Shown here one piece after another: positions 1 through 9,231 of a DNA stretch of 14,994 nt. Source of the stretch: JAMXLO01 sp041487355 (GTDB taxonomy: Bacteria > Pseudomonadota > Alphaproteobacteria > Acetobacterales > Acetobacteraceae); the NCBI GenBank assembly GCA_041487355.1, contig JBGPND010000129.1, positions 1 to 14,994 of the forward strand, written 5' to 3'. Position 1 is the first letter of the stretch. Each line of letters begins with the position of its first letter. The notes under the pieces are model-generated. The model was not told the origin of the DNA, made no database searches, and worked only from the letters and a program-made list of their open reading frames with translations. A program made the position numbers and the translations under genes.

Positions 1-157
1 ACACATTGCTGCAGGTCCTTTCGGTCACAATATTCGAAAAAATGCCGATCCAGACTGCATTCTCGCCAGCGAGCGACAGAACCGATGGCGCAATATGTGG
101 CAACCAATTGAATCTGTTTGCCTTTTAACCGGACAGCAGTGGGTGAAACTATCTTTT
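1..157. other. AT-richer stretch without recognisable gene
   Basis: This stretch is visibly less GC-rich than the rest of the window and contains A and T runs. A 61-codon frame crosses it on the minus strand, but its translation is rich in Arg, Cys and Ser with no recognisable motif, and it overlaps the 3' end of the hydrolase remnant in another frame. I see no promoter, RNA gene or repeat that I can defend. It may belong to an unrelated insertion or to the region downstream of the remnant. Confidence 0.4.
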
Positions 158-336
158 TCAGGCAGACATCTTGATCGGCGGCTCCAGGTCGGGCGGCAGC
201 GGACAGACATACGGGTTGCGTGCCACGCGTGCCTGGTGATCGGCCTTCGCCCGCGCCAGCAATGTCTCGTCGCGGATGGCGTCGATCGCGGTCCCGGCCG
301 TCACCTTCGCCACATGCACCAGCCCCTCACTCCGCG
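158..336 (-). pseudogene. 3' remnant of an AbgB-like M20 amidohydrolase
   Basis: Read on the minus strand from about 336 to a TGA at 158-160, the frame gives roughly 58 residues beginning SEGLVHVAKVTAGTAID and ending with YVCPLPPDLEPP shortly before the stop. From knowledge of the family, this matches the end of aminobenzoyl-glutamate utilisation protein B and related M20 peptidases, which carry a (H/S)xG(M/L)VHxAKVxAxTAxD helix and finish with a Y(V)CPxPxDxxPP tail. The rest of the enzyme, including the metal-binding catalytic domain, is missing: upstream in this frame lies tag in a different frame. The homology starts within a few bases of the tag stop codon, which marks a deletion or recombination joint. 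No start codon with a ribosome-binding site is evident, so it is probably not expressed as a functional protein. The family assignment is from memory of the motif and not from an alignment. Confidence 0.6.
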
Positions 337-896
337 CATCCCTCGTAGCGGAAGCAACTGACCAGATGGTCGTTCACCATCCCCGTGGCCTGCATGAAGG
401 CGTAGCATATGGTCGAGCCCACGAAGCGGAAGCCGCGCTTCATCAGCGCCTTGCTCATCCGGTCGGAAACCTCCGTCGTTGCCGGCACTTCGCCCGCTTC
501 GCACCACCGGTTCACCGCCGGTTCGCCGTCTACGAACGACCACAGATACGCGTCCAGGCTGCTGTGTTCGGCGATCGCCGCCAGGGCCACCCGCGCGTTG
601 TCCCGCACCGAAAACACCTTCAGCCGGTTGCGGATGATTCCTGATGCCGCCAGCAGCTTTTCCAGTTCGGCATCGCGCATGCCGGCAACGCGCGCGATGT
701 CGAAGCCGTGATACGCGCGGCGGTACTCGTCCCGCCGCGCCAGGATGGTGCGCCAGGACAACCCCGCCTGCGCCCCTTCCAGCGTCAGTAGCTCGAACAG
801 CGCGCTGTCGTCATGATGCGGCACACCCCACTCGCGATCATGGTAAGCAAGCATGGCCGCATCGCCACCCTCCGCCCAGGCGCAGCGCTGCGTCAC
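327..896 (-). CDS. tag: DNA-3-methyladenine glycosylase I (Tag)
   Basis: This base-excision repair enzyme removes 3-methyladenine from alkylated DNA by cleaving the N-glycosidic bond. The 189-residue product has the family's usual length. Cys5, His19, His177 and Cys181 match the zinc-binding set of the E. coli enzyme; YHDREWGVP (18-26) is the N-terminal signature; Glu40 and Trp48 in LEGAQAGLSW match the conserved base-recognition residues; KALMKRGFRFVGSTICYAFMQ and NDHLVSC complete the conserved C-terminal half. The start is a GTG whose last two bases overlap the TGA of the upstream binding-protein gene (GTGA), so translation is probably coupled. This is an odd partner for a repair enzyme. 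The tag stop lies at the joint with the M20 remnant, so the final residues (about GCAE) may derive from that joint. Confidence 0.95.
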   Translation of the reverse strand: MTQRCAWAEGGDAAMLAYHDREWGVPHHDDSALFELLTLEGAQAGLSWRTILARRDEYRRAYHGFDIARVAGMRDAELEKLLAASGIIRNRLKVFSVRDNARVALAAIAEHSSLDAYLWSFVDGEPAVNRWCEAGEVPATTEVSDRMSKALMKRGFRFVGSTICYAFMQATGMVNDHLVSCFRYEGCAE

Positions 897-2461
897 TTCG
901 CCGGGCGCACGTCGACCAGCCGGAGATCTTCGCCGACCGTCGGCACATAGGTCAGCCCCGCGCGCGTCGCCCAGATGTTCTTCTGGATATGCAGCGGAAC
1001 GATCGCCGTATCCTCGAACACGATCCGCTGCGCCTGCTGCAACAGCTTTTCGCGCGCCGCATCATCCGCGGTGCTCAGCGCCTGGTCGATCAGCTTGTCC
1101 AGTTCGGGATTTGAATAACGTCCGCGGTTGGATGCGCCCCACCCCTTGGCCGGATTGAACGTGGCGTTCTGTGCGATCAGCGGATCGGACGCCTCGGCCG
1201 TGCCGGTGCCCCAGCCGAACAGGAAGGCGGAGAAGGCCTGCTTGCTGGCCTGGCCGACATAGCTGCTCCAGGGCAGCGGATCGACTTCGGTCTGCACCCC
1301 GACGCGCGTCCACATCTGTCCGATCGCCTGAATGATCTTTGCGTCGTTCACATAACGGTCATTCGGACCGTGTAATGCGATGCGGAAACCCTTGGGATAC
1401 CCGGCCTCCGCCAGCAGCTTCTTCGCATGCTCCGGGTCGTACGGCGGCGGCTTGAGGTCCGGGGCGTGGCTGTACACGCCAGGCGGCAGATACTGGCCGG
1501 CCGGCACGGCCGCCCCTTCCATCACCCGATCGACGATGGCCTGGCGGTTGATGGCGATCGACAGCGCCAGCCGCACACGCCTGTCCTTCAACGGATTCTT
1601 GTCGAGCTTCTCGCCACCGGGGCCGAACACGAAGGGGCTCGGCCCGTCGCGCGACTGATCGAGGCCGAGGAAGATAAGACGCAAGCCGAGCGACTCCCAC
1701 AGCTTGACCTTCGGATCCTTGCGAAGATTCGCCAGATCGGTGGTAGGCACGAAGTCGATGAAATCCACGTCGCCGGCGAGCAACGCGGCTGTGCGGGAGG
1801 CGTCGTTGGCGATGAACCGGTAGTCGACATGCTGCCAGACTGGCTTCGGCCCCCAGTAGCTGTCGTTACGCTCGAGCTCGATGCGGTCGCCAGGCTTGAA
1901 GGAGACGAAGCGGAACGGCCCAGTGCCGATCGCTGCCTTGCCGCTGTTGAAGTCCTCGGTCGCCAGGCCCTCGTCGGCCTTGCGATTGATGATGAAGAAC
2001 TGCGCCAGGTAGGTCGGCAACAGCGGGAACACGCCGTTGGTGTGCATCCGGATGGTGTGCGGATCCACCACCTCGGTGCTCACCACCGGCTTGGTGTAGG
2101 CCGCGAAGTTGCTGGGGCTGTTCGGCACCTTGGGGATGCGATCGATCGTGAAGAGCACATCGTCGGCGGTGAACGCGTTGCCATTCTGGAACTTGGCATC
2201 GCGCAGCTTGAGCTCCCATGTATCCGGAGCGACGAGCTTCCACGATGTCGCAAGGCCCCGCACGAGATGGGCATGCTCGTCCATCTCGACCAGCCGGTTG
2301 TAGATCTGGCTCGCCAGCGAGTTGTTGGGGGCGAGGTTATGGTAGTGCGGATCGATGCTGGTCACCGGCGAGCTGACCGCGACCCTCAGGGTCTGACCCA
2401 GCGCCGGCAATGCATACGCCGCCAGCGCCGCGCAAAGCGCTATCCGCACACCATGTCTCAT
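893..2461 (-). CDS. Peptide/nickel-type ABC transporter substrate-binding protein (SBP family 5)
   Basis: This is a periplasmic solute receptor of the DppA/OppA/NikA family, delivering oligopeptides or similar compounds to an ABC importer. The 522-residue precursor starts with a Sec signal peptide (MRHGVRIALC, hydrophobic core to about residue 20) and a likely signal peptidase I site after A-L-G22. It has no lipobox Cys, so the mature protein should be soluble. The family signature lies at about 66-106: a VRGLATSWK stretch, WELKLRDAKFQNG and FTADDVLFTI. It continues with the GTGPFRF block and a C-terminal region with paired Trp and Gly. A GGGAG-like Shine-Dalgarno element sits about 7 bases before the ATG. 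No permease or ATPase genes are in the window, so it is an orphan here or the transporter lies elsewhere. The substrate cannot be read from the sequence. Confidence 0.9.
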   Translation of the reverse strand: MRHGVRIALCAALAAYALPALGQTLRVAVSSPVTSIDPHYHNLAPNNSLASQIYNRLVEMDEHAHLVRGLATSWKLVAPDTWELKLRDAKFQNGNAFTADDVLFTIDRIPKVPNSPSNFAAYTKPVVSTEVVDPHTIRMHTNGVFPLLPTYLAQFFIINRKADEGLATEDFNSGKAAIGTGPFRFVSFKPGDRIELERNDSYWGPKPVWQHVDYRFIANDASRTAALLAGDVDFIDFVPTTDLANLRKDPKVKLWESLGLRLIFLGLDQSRDGPSPFVFGPGGEKLDKNPLKDRRVRLALSIAINRQAIVDRVMEGAAVPAGQYLPPGVYSHAPDLKPPPYDPEHAKKLLAEAGYPKGFRIALHGPNDRYVNDAKIIQAIGQMWTRVGVQTEVDPLPWSSYVGQASKQAFSAFLFGWGTGTAEASDPLIAQNATFNPAKGWGASNRGRYSNPELDKLIDQALSTADDAAREKLLQQAQRIVFEDTAIVPLHIQKNIWATRAGLTYVPTVGEDLRLVDVRPAK

Positions 2462-2534
2462 GACTGTCTCCCCGACCTCTCAGGCCGGAGGAGTTATACC
2501 GGGCTGCAAGATGCCGGCAAACCGGAGGTTCGCG

Positions 2535-2693
2535 CTAAGCCCAGTATCCAGGCACCCAGCGCCAGCCGTTGTAGTGTCCTGGCACCCAAACCGCCCCGGG
2601 CCGGCCATAGACCGGCACGGGCTCGACCACGCAGGCCGCCAGCGATGTCAGGCACAGTGCCAGCATCAGCAGGCAGACGATCCGTCTGATCAT
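2535..2693 (-). CDS. Small lipoprotein with YxWxW-type tail
   Basis: This 52-residue protein of unknown function begins with a basic N-terminus (MIRR), a hydrophobic stretch and a lipobox L-A-A-C21, so a 32-residue lipid-anchored mature peptide is expected. The mature part is rich in Trp, Tyr, Gly and Pro and contains WVPGHYNGWRWVPGYW, the aromatic repeat pattern seen in small YXWGXW-repeat envelope proteins of Gram-negative bacteria. I chose the ATG at 2693 because it is preceded by AAGGAGG about 8 bases upstream and places the signal at the N-terminus; a longer frame to 2759 exists, but it would bury the signal peptide. With Val after the lipidated Cys, and not Asp, outer-membrane sorting is likely. 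It lies 73 bp upstream of the binding-protein gene on the same strand and could share its transcript. Confidence 0.75.
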   Translation of the reverse strand: MIRRIVCLLMLALCLTSLAACVVEPVPVYGRPGAVWVPGHYNGWRWVPGYWA

Positions 2694-2824
2694 CGCGAAC
2701 GCCTCCTTCCACCCCCGATCGCAGCATCGTGTCGGTAAGCGTCTGTTCTTCTGAGCCAACGGAAGCCGGCGGGGCTACTCACGAACCGGCGATTGGCGGG
2801 CTCGTGAACGGGCCCTCGGGTCAA

Positions 2825-2845
2825 CCCCCGGATCAAGTCCGGGGG
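2825..2845. repeat. Perfect 8-bp inverted repeat (GC-rich palindromic element)
   Basis: Arms CCCCCGGA and TCCGGGGG enclose the loop TCAAG. Very similar palindromes (CCCCGGA...TCCGGGG with a TTGAT/ATCAA loop) are, from memory, dispersed in many alphaproteobacterial genomes. It sits 48 bp upstream of the pyridoxal kinase start, inside the divergent intergenic region, and is followed by a second small stem, GCAGGC CTC GCCTGC. It could form an RNA or DNA hairpin; a regulatory role is unproven. Confidence 0.6.
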
Positions 2846-2893
2846 CGAGGGCAGGCCTCGCCTGCGGGGCGGCGGCCGGCTAATCATCCGGAC

Positions 2894-3754
2894 ATGAACA
2901 TCCTCTCCATCCAGTCCTGGGTCGCCTATGGCCATGTCGGCAACGCCAGCGCGGTGTTCCCACTGCAACGCCTGGGTGCCGAGGTCTGGTCCATCAACAC
3001 GGTGCAGTTCTCCAACCACACCGGCTACGGCCACTGGACCGGTCAGGTCTACACCGGCGAGGCGGTGCGCGACCTGGTGGACGGCATCGCCGCGCGTGGC
3101 GTGCTGCGGCATTGCGACGCGGTGTTGTCCGGCTACATGGGCGACGCCGGGATCGGCGAGGCGATCCTGCATGCGGTGGCCCGCGTGCGGCAGGAGAACC
3201 CGAACGCGATCTATTGCTGCGATCCGGTGATCGGCGATGTCGAGGAAGGCGTGTATGTGCGCGAGGGCATCGAGGAGTTCCTGCGCGACCATGCCCTGCC
3301 GCAGGCCGACATCGCCACGCCCAACCGGTTCGAGCTGGAGCGGCTCACCGGGCTCGACTGTCGCACGCTCAATGGTGCGAAGCAGGCGGTGACACGGCTC
3401 GCCGGCACGATGCGTCCGGACGGGCTGCACTGCGTGCTGCTGACCAGCCTGGAGACCGAACACACGCCGGGCGATCATCTCGATCTGCTGGTGGGCGAGG
3501 GCGGACAGTTCCATCTGCTGCGCACGCCGCGCCTGCCGGTGTCGGTGAACGGTGCCGGCGATGCGATCGCCGCGCTGTTCCTGTTCCATCGCATCAACAC
3601 CGGCAGCGCCGTCGCCGCGCTGGAGGCGGCCGGCTCCGCCGTGTACGGGCTGCTGCGCCGCACCGCCGAGGCCGGCTCGCGCGAAATCCTGACCATTGCC
3701 GCGCAGGACGAGTTCGTGGCACCCGCCACGCGCTTCGTCGCGCATCCCTGCTGA
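2894..3754 (+). CDS. pdxY: Pyridoxal kinase (PdxY/PdxK family)
   Basis: This enzyme phosphorylates pyridoxal to pyridoxal 5'-phosphate with ATP, a vitamin B6 salvage step in the cytoplasm. The 286-residue protein has the family length. Visible marks are the N-terminal ILSIQSWVAYGHVGNAS (substrate-binding strand and loop), the NTVQFSNHTGYG motif, SGYMGDA, CCDPVIGD, PNRFELERLTG, and the ribokinase-superfamily anion hole NGAGDA with catalytic Asp223. I chose the ATG at 2894 because homology begins there; the 55-codon upstream extension of the frame is low-complexity and runs through a palindromic repeat. No strong Shine-Dalgarno sequence is visible. A Nudix gene begins on the base after its stop codon. 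The supply of PLP is relevant to GcvP, which is encoded nearby. Assignment to PdxY over PdxK rests on overall resemblance, so the subtype is less certain than the activity. Confidence 0.92.
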   Translation: MNILSIQSWVAYGHVGNASAVFPLQRLGAEVWSINTVQFSNHTGYGHWTGQVYTGEAVRDLVDGIAARGVLRHCDAVLSGYMGDAGIGEAILHAVARVRQENPNAIYCCDPVIGDVEEGVYVREGIEEFLRDHALPQADIATPNRFELERLTGLDCRTLNGAKQAVTRLAGTMRPDGLHCVLLTSLETEHTPGDHLDLLVGEGGQFHLLRTPRLPVSVNGAGDAIAALFLFHRINTGSAVAALEAAGSAVYGLLRRTAEAGSREILTIAAQDEFVAPATRFVAHPC

Positions 3755-4198
3755 ATGGCGAAGCGCACCTCGTGTGGTGTGATCGTTACTGACGGGCGCC
3801 TGATCCTGCTCGGCCACGCCACGCGTTCGCCGCGCTGGGACATTCCCAAGGGGCTGGCTGAACCGGGTGAGACATTCGTCGCCGCCGCTCAGCGCGAGCT
3901 GTTCGAGGAGACCGGGCTCGCGGTGCCGGAAGGGGAGCTGCGTCGACTCGGCGTGCATGCCTATTTGCGCGACAAGGATCTTGCCTTGTTCGCCTGGACG
4001 CCGGCGACGTTGCCGGTGCCCGAGACGCTCTCGTGCCGTTCGACGTTCACCTTGCCGAACGCGGCAGTCGTCCCCGAATTCGATCGCTTCGGTCTGTTCG
4101 AGTGGGACGCGGCACTCGGCAAGGTCGGCAAGAATCTCGCGCGCATATTGAGGGCCTTTCCGCGTGGCGCCTGCCCGCCGAACGTGTCAGAAAATTAA
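3755..4198 (+). CDS. Nudix hydrolase
   Basis: This protein hydrolyses a nucleoside diphosphate linked to another moiety; the actual substrate cannot be read from the sequence. The 147-residue protein has a complete Nudix box at residues 33-55, G-x5-E-x7-REUxEExGU, from GLAEPGE to RELFEETGL, with all metal-binding glutamates present. The flanking WDIPKG (residues 28-33) and a final amphipathic segment are typical of single-domain Nudix enzymes. The start ATG follows the pyridoxal kinase stop directly (TGAATG), so expression is almost certainly coupled with that gene. The shared transcript might point to a house-cleaning or cofactor-related role, but that is conjecture. It is followed by a 120-bp gap before the next gene, in which I see no clear terminator. 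Confidence 0.9.
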   Translation: MAKRTSCGVIVTDGRLILLGHATRSPRWDIPKGLAEPGETFVAAAQRELFEETGLAVPEGELRRLGVHAYLRDKDLALFAWTPATLPVPETLSCRSTFTLPNAAVVPEFDRFGLFEWDAALGKVGKNLARILRAFPRGACPPNVSEN

Positions 4199-4318
4199 TG
4201 CGGATTGGCGCCGTTCGCCATGGTTCGACCACACGTGCATCGCCGCCGCGACACAATGGAGCGCTGTTCTGACTGCAGCCGGAGCATCGACATCCCTCCG
4301 GTGCAAAGGAGCAGATCA

Positions 4319-4594
4319 ATGAAGCGACTTCTGACGCTTGCGACCACCGGCATGTTTGCGACCGGCTTGGCCGTGCTTCCCGTGACCGTCTTCGCTCAGC
4401 CCAGTGCAACCGTGGGCGCCGACGTGAAGGCGAGCACCTCGTCCCACAGCGTCACGAGCGATGCCAAGGTCGCGCCCGGCAACAAGGACAGCGTCGCGAC
4501 GAAGGACTCAGCCAAGGTCACCGGCACGAAGCTCAGCACGGCGCCGACGGGGGGCGCGGCGAAGACCACGGGCAACCACGACAAGGGCGCCTGA
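4319..4594 (+). CDS. Small exported low-complexity protein
   Basis: This 91-residue hypothetical protein has a clear Sec signal peptide: basic MKR, a hydrophobic core and cleavage expected after V-F-A26. The predicted mature peptide, about 65 residues, is almost entirely Ala, Lys, Thr, Ser, Gly, Val and Asp, with no aromatic residue and no cysteine, so it is likely disordered and hydrophilic. I chose the ATG at 4319 because AAGGAG lies 8 bases upstream and the signal peptide starts there; longer in-frame extensions to 4205 lack support. I do not recognise a family. Similar small Lys/Ala/Thr-rich periplasmic proteins are common in acid-tolerant alphaproteobacteria, but no function is claimed. 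A strong hairpin follows 14 bp after the stop codon. Confidence 0.75.
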   Translation: MKRLLTLATTGMFATGLAVLPVTVFAQPSATVGADVKASTSSHSVTSDAKVAPGNKDSVATKDSAKVTGTKLSTAPTGGAAKTTGNHDKGA

Positions 4595-4608
4595 GCAGCA
4601 ACGTCTCT

Positions 4609-4640
4609 TGGGGCGCGGCGCCGTCGTGTGCCGCGCCCCA
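4609..4640. terminator. Strong 11-bp hairpin between convergent genes
   Basis: Arms TGGGGCGCGGC (4609-4619) and GCCGCGCCCCA (4630-4640) are perfectly complementary around a 10-base loop. It lies just after the small exported protein gene and before the end of gcvP, where a terminator is expected. No T-run follows on either strand, so it is not a classical intrinsic terminator; it may act as an RNA-stabilising 3' stem or a bidirectional attenuator. Confidence 0.5.
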
Positions 4641-4672
4641 CCGCTTCCGGACCGGGAACCGTCCGGCAAGGA

Positions 4673-4760
4673 TTCACCGCAGAGACGCAGAGGCCGCAGA
4701 GATCGAAATCCGCGCTTCGCGCGAAGCGCGCCCATTCCTGCTCTGTGTGTCTGTGGTGAA
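4673..4760. repeat. Nested inverted repeat, dispersed-repeat type
   Basis: The outer arms TTCACCGCAGAGACGCAGAG (4673-4692) and CTCTGTGTGTCTGTGGTGAA (4741-4760) match at 17 of 20 positions when one is reverse-complemented. Inside lies a perfect 20-bp palindrome, CGCGCTTCGCGCGAAGCGCG (4711-4730). From memory, TTCACCACAGAG...CTCTGTGGTGAA elements are widespread dispersed repeats in unrelated bacteria. There is no coding capacity. The element lies between convergent transcripts, 19 bp downstream of the gcvP stop. Confidence 0.7.
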
Positions 4761-4779
4761 CCTTTCACGCTCTGACTTT

Positions 4780-7646
<2,867 letters not shown>

Positions 7647-7647
<1 letters not shown>

Positions 7648-8036
7648 CAGTCGAGCGTCTCCAGGTATTCGCTGTAGGCGGCTTCGTCCAGCAGCGCCTC
7701 GAACGCATCGGTGTCGTCGATCTCGAGGCGGAAGAACCACCCCTCGCCCTCGGCGTCGCTGTTCACCAGCGACGGGTCGTCGATGATGGTCTGGTTGGTC
7801 TCGACGACCTTGCCGGTGAGCGGGGCATAGACGTCGGAGGCGGCCTTCACGCTTTCCACCACGGCGCAGGCCTCGTCGGCCGCCACCTCACGGCTGATCT
7901 CCGGCAGCTCGACGAACACCACGTCTCCGAGCGCCTCCTGCGCATGGTCGGTGATGCCGACGGTGGCGATGTCGCCATCCAGGCGCACCCATTCGTGTTC
8001 CTTGGTGTAGCGAAGGTCGGAGGGCGGTTTTGCCAT
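7647..8036 (-). CDS. gcvH: Glycine cleavage system H protein
   Basis: This is the lipoyl carrier that shuttles the aminomethyl intermediate between the P and T proteins and the dihydrolipoyl group to lipoamide dehydrogenase. The 129-residue product has the normal length. YTKEHEWV near the N-terminus and the lipoylation motif AVVESVKAASDVYAP, with the acceptor lysine at Lys64, identify it; the conserved tail WFFRLEID and final acidic segment follow. The ATG at 8036 lies 14 bp after the gcvT stop and is preceded by a purine-rich AGAGGAAG sequence. The stop codon overlaps the gcvP start. The gene for lipoamide dehydrogenase (L protein) is not in the window; it is usually shared with other complexes. 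Confidence 0.97.
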
Positions 8037-8050
8037 TGGGACGCTTCCTC

Positions 8051-9181
8051 TCAGCGGGCGTAACGATGGGGGACGAAAGGCATCGGCACGACACGCGCGG
8101 GCAGGGGCTTGCCGCGCACGATCAGGTGCAAGGCAGTGCCATCGGCGGCGAGGTCCCTGCGGACGTAGCCCATGGCGATCGGCGCGCTCAGCGTGGGCGA
8201 GAAGCCGCCGGACGTGACGATGCCGGCCGCGGTGCCGTCGCCGGCGACGATCTCGGTCCGCGCGCGGGCTGGCGCGCGGCCGTCGGGGCGGATGCCGACC
8301 CGGTGGCGGTGGGCGCCATGCTCGAGCTGGTCGCGGATGGGCGCGGCGCCGAGGAAGTCCCACGCAGCGCGGCGGCGCTTGCCGATCACCCAGGTCAGGT
8401 CGGCCTCCACCGGCGTGGTCAGTTCGTCGATGTCGTTGCCATAGAGGCAGAGCCCGGCCTCCAGCCTGAGCGAATCGCGCGCGCCGAGCCCGGCCGGTGC
8501 CACCTCGGGCTCCGCCACCAGACGCTGTGCCAGCGCTTCGGCGCGGTCGGCGGGGACGGAAATCTCGAACCCGTCCTCGCCGGTGTAGCCGGAGCGCGAG
8601 ACCAGGCAGGGGATGCCGGCCAGCGTGACGGCGGCGACACCCATGAATGGCAGCCGCGCCGCCTCCTGGCCGATCCGGGCGATCACGGCGGCGGCGGCGG
8701 GACCCTGCAGGGCGAGCAGGGCGCGGTCCTCATGCGGATGAAGCTGCACACTGGGCGGCAGGTTGGCGGCGATGTGGCTGAAGTCGTCGGCCTTGCGGCT
8801 GGCGTTCACCACCAGGAACAGCCGCTCCTCGCCGATATTTGCCGCCATCAGGTCGTCGATGATGCCGCCCGCCTCGTTGGTGAGCAGCGTGTAGCGCTGC
8901 CGCCCCGGCTTCAGCCCGATCAGGTCGCCGGGCACCAGACGCTCCAGCGCGCCGGCGGCGGTGGCCCCGGTCAGCGTCGCCTGCCCCATATGCGAGACGT
9001 CGAACAGCGCCGCCTTGGCGCGGCAATGCAGGTGTTCGGCCAGCACGCCCTTGTACTGCACGGGCATGGCGTAGCCGGCGAACGGCACCATCCGCGCGCC
9101 GAGGGCGCGATGCCAGGCATCCAGCGGCGTGGTTTTCAGCGGCCTGGGCGTGGGGTCATCCGGCAGCGCATTCTCGATCAC
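8051..9181 (-). CDS. gcvT: Aminomethyltransferase, glycine cleavage T protein
   Basis: The T protein releases ammonia from the H-bound aminomethyl group and transfers the one-carbon unit to tetrahydrofolate, giving 5,10-methylenetetrahydrofolate. The product is about 376 residues. Family marks are TPLDAWHRALGARMVPFAGY at 18-37, LFDVSHMGQ at 59-67, NEAGGIIDDLM at 102-112 with the conserved acidic pair near the catalytic Asp, SRSGYTGEDGFEI, and the C-terminal GGFSPTL and GYVRRD. I chose the GTG at 9181 because GGAG sits 7 bases upstream; a TTG at 9196 in the same frame, five codons longer, lacks a ribosome-binding site but cannot be excluded. It is the first gene of the gcv operon and begins about 50 bases after the glycine riboswitch. 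Confidence 0.95.
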   Translation of the reverse strand: MIENALPDDPTPRPLKTTPLDAWHRALGARMVPFAGYAMPVQYKGVLAEHLHCRAKAALFDVSHMGQATLTGATAAGALERLVPGDLIGLKPGRQRYTLLTNEAGGIIDDLMAANIGEERLFLVVNASRKADDFSHIAANLPPSVQLHPHEDRALLALQGPAAAAVIARIGQEAARLPFMGVAAVTLAGIPCLVSRSGYTGEDGFEISVPADRAEALAQRLVAEPEVAPAGLGARDSLRLEAGLCLYGNDIDELTTPVEADLTWVIGKRRRAAWDFLGAAPIRDQLEHGAHRHRVGIRPDGRAPARARTEIVAGDGTAAGIVTSGGFSPTLSAPIAMGYVRRDLAADGTALHLIVRGKPLPARVVPMPFVPHRYAR

Positions 9182-9231
9182 TGGTCCGCTCCGCAAGCGA
9201 GGTCACAGGCCGGCCATGTGCCGGTTCCAAT

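Noticed and set aside
1427..2689. 420-codon plus-strand frame opposite the binding-protein gene
   Set aside because: It is an antisense shadow of a well-supported gene; its composition is His/Arg/Val-rich with no motif, as expected from reverse reading of GC-rich codons.
2729..2893. N-terminal extension of the pyridoxal kinase frame
   Set aside because: It is 55 low-complexity residues running through a palindromic repeat, while family homology begins exactly at the ATG at 2894.
2690..3958. 422-codon minus-strand frame opposite pyridoxal kinase and Nudix genes
   Set aside because: It lies opposite two recognised enzymes and shows no domain or ribosome-binding site.
9203..9217. Four-codon upstream frame (M-A-G-L-stop) between riboswitch and gcvT on the minus strand
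   Set aside because: It is too short to support and has no convincing ribosome-binding site; riboswitch control already explains the leader.
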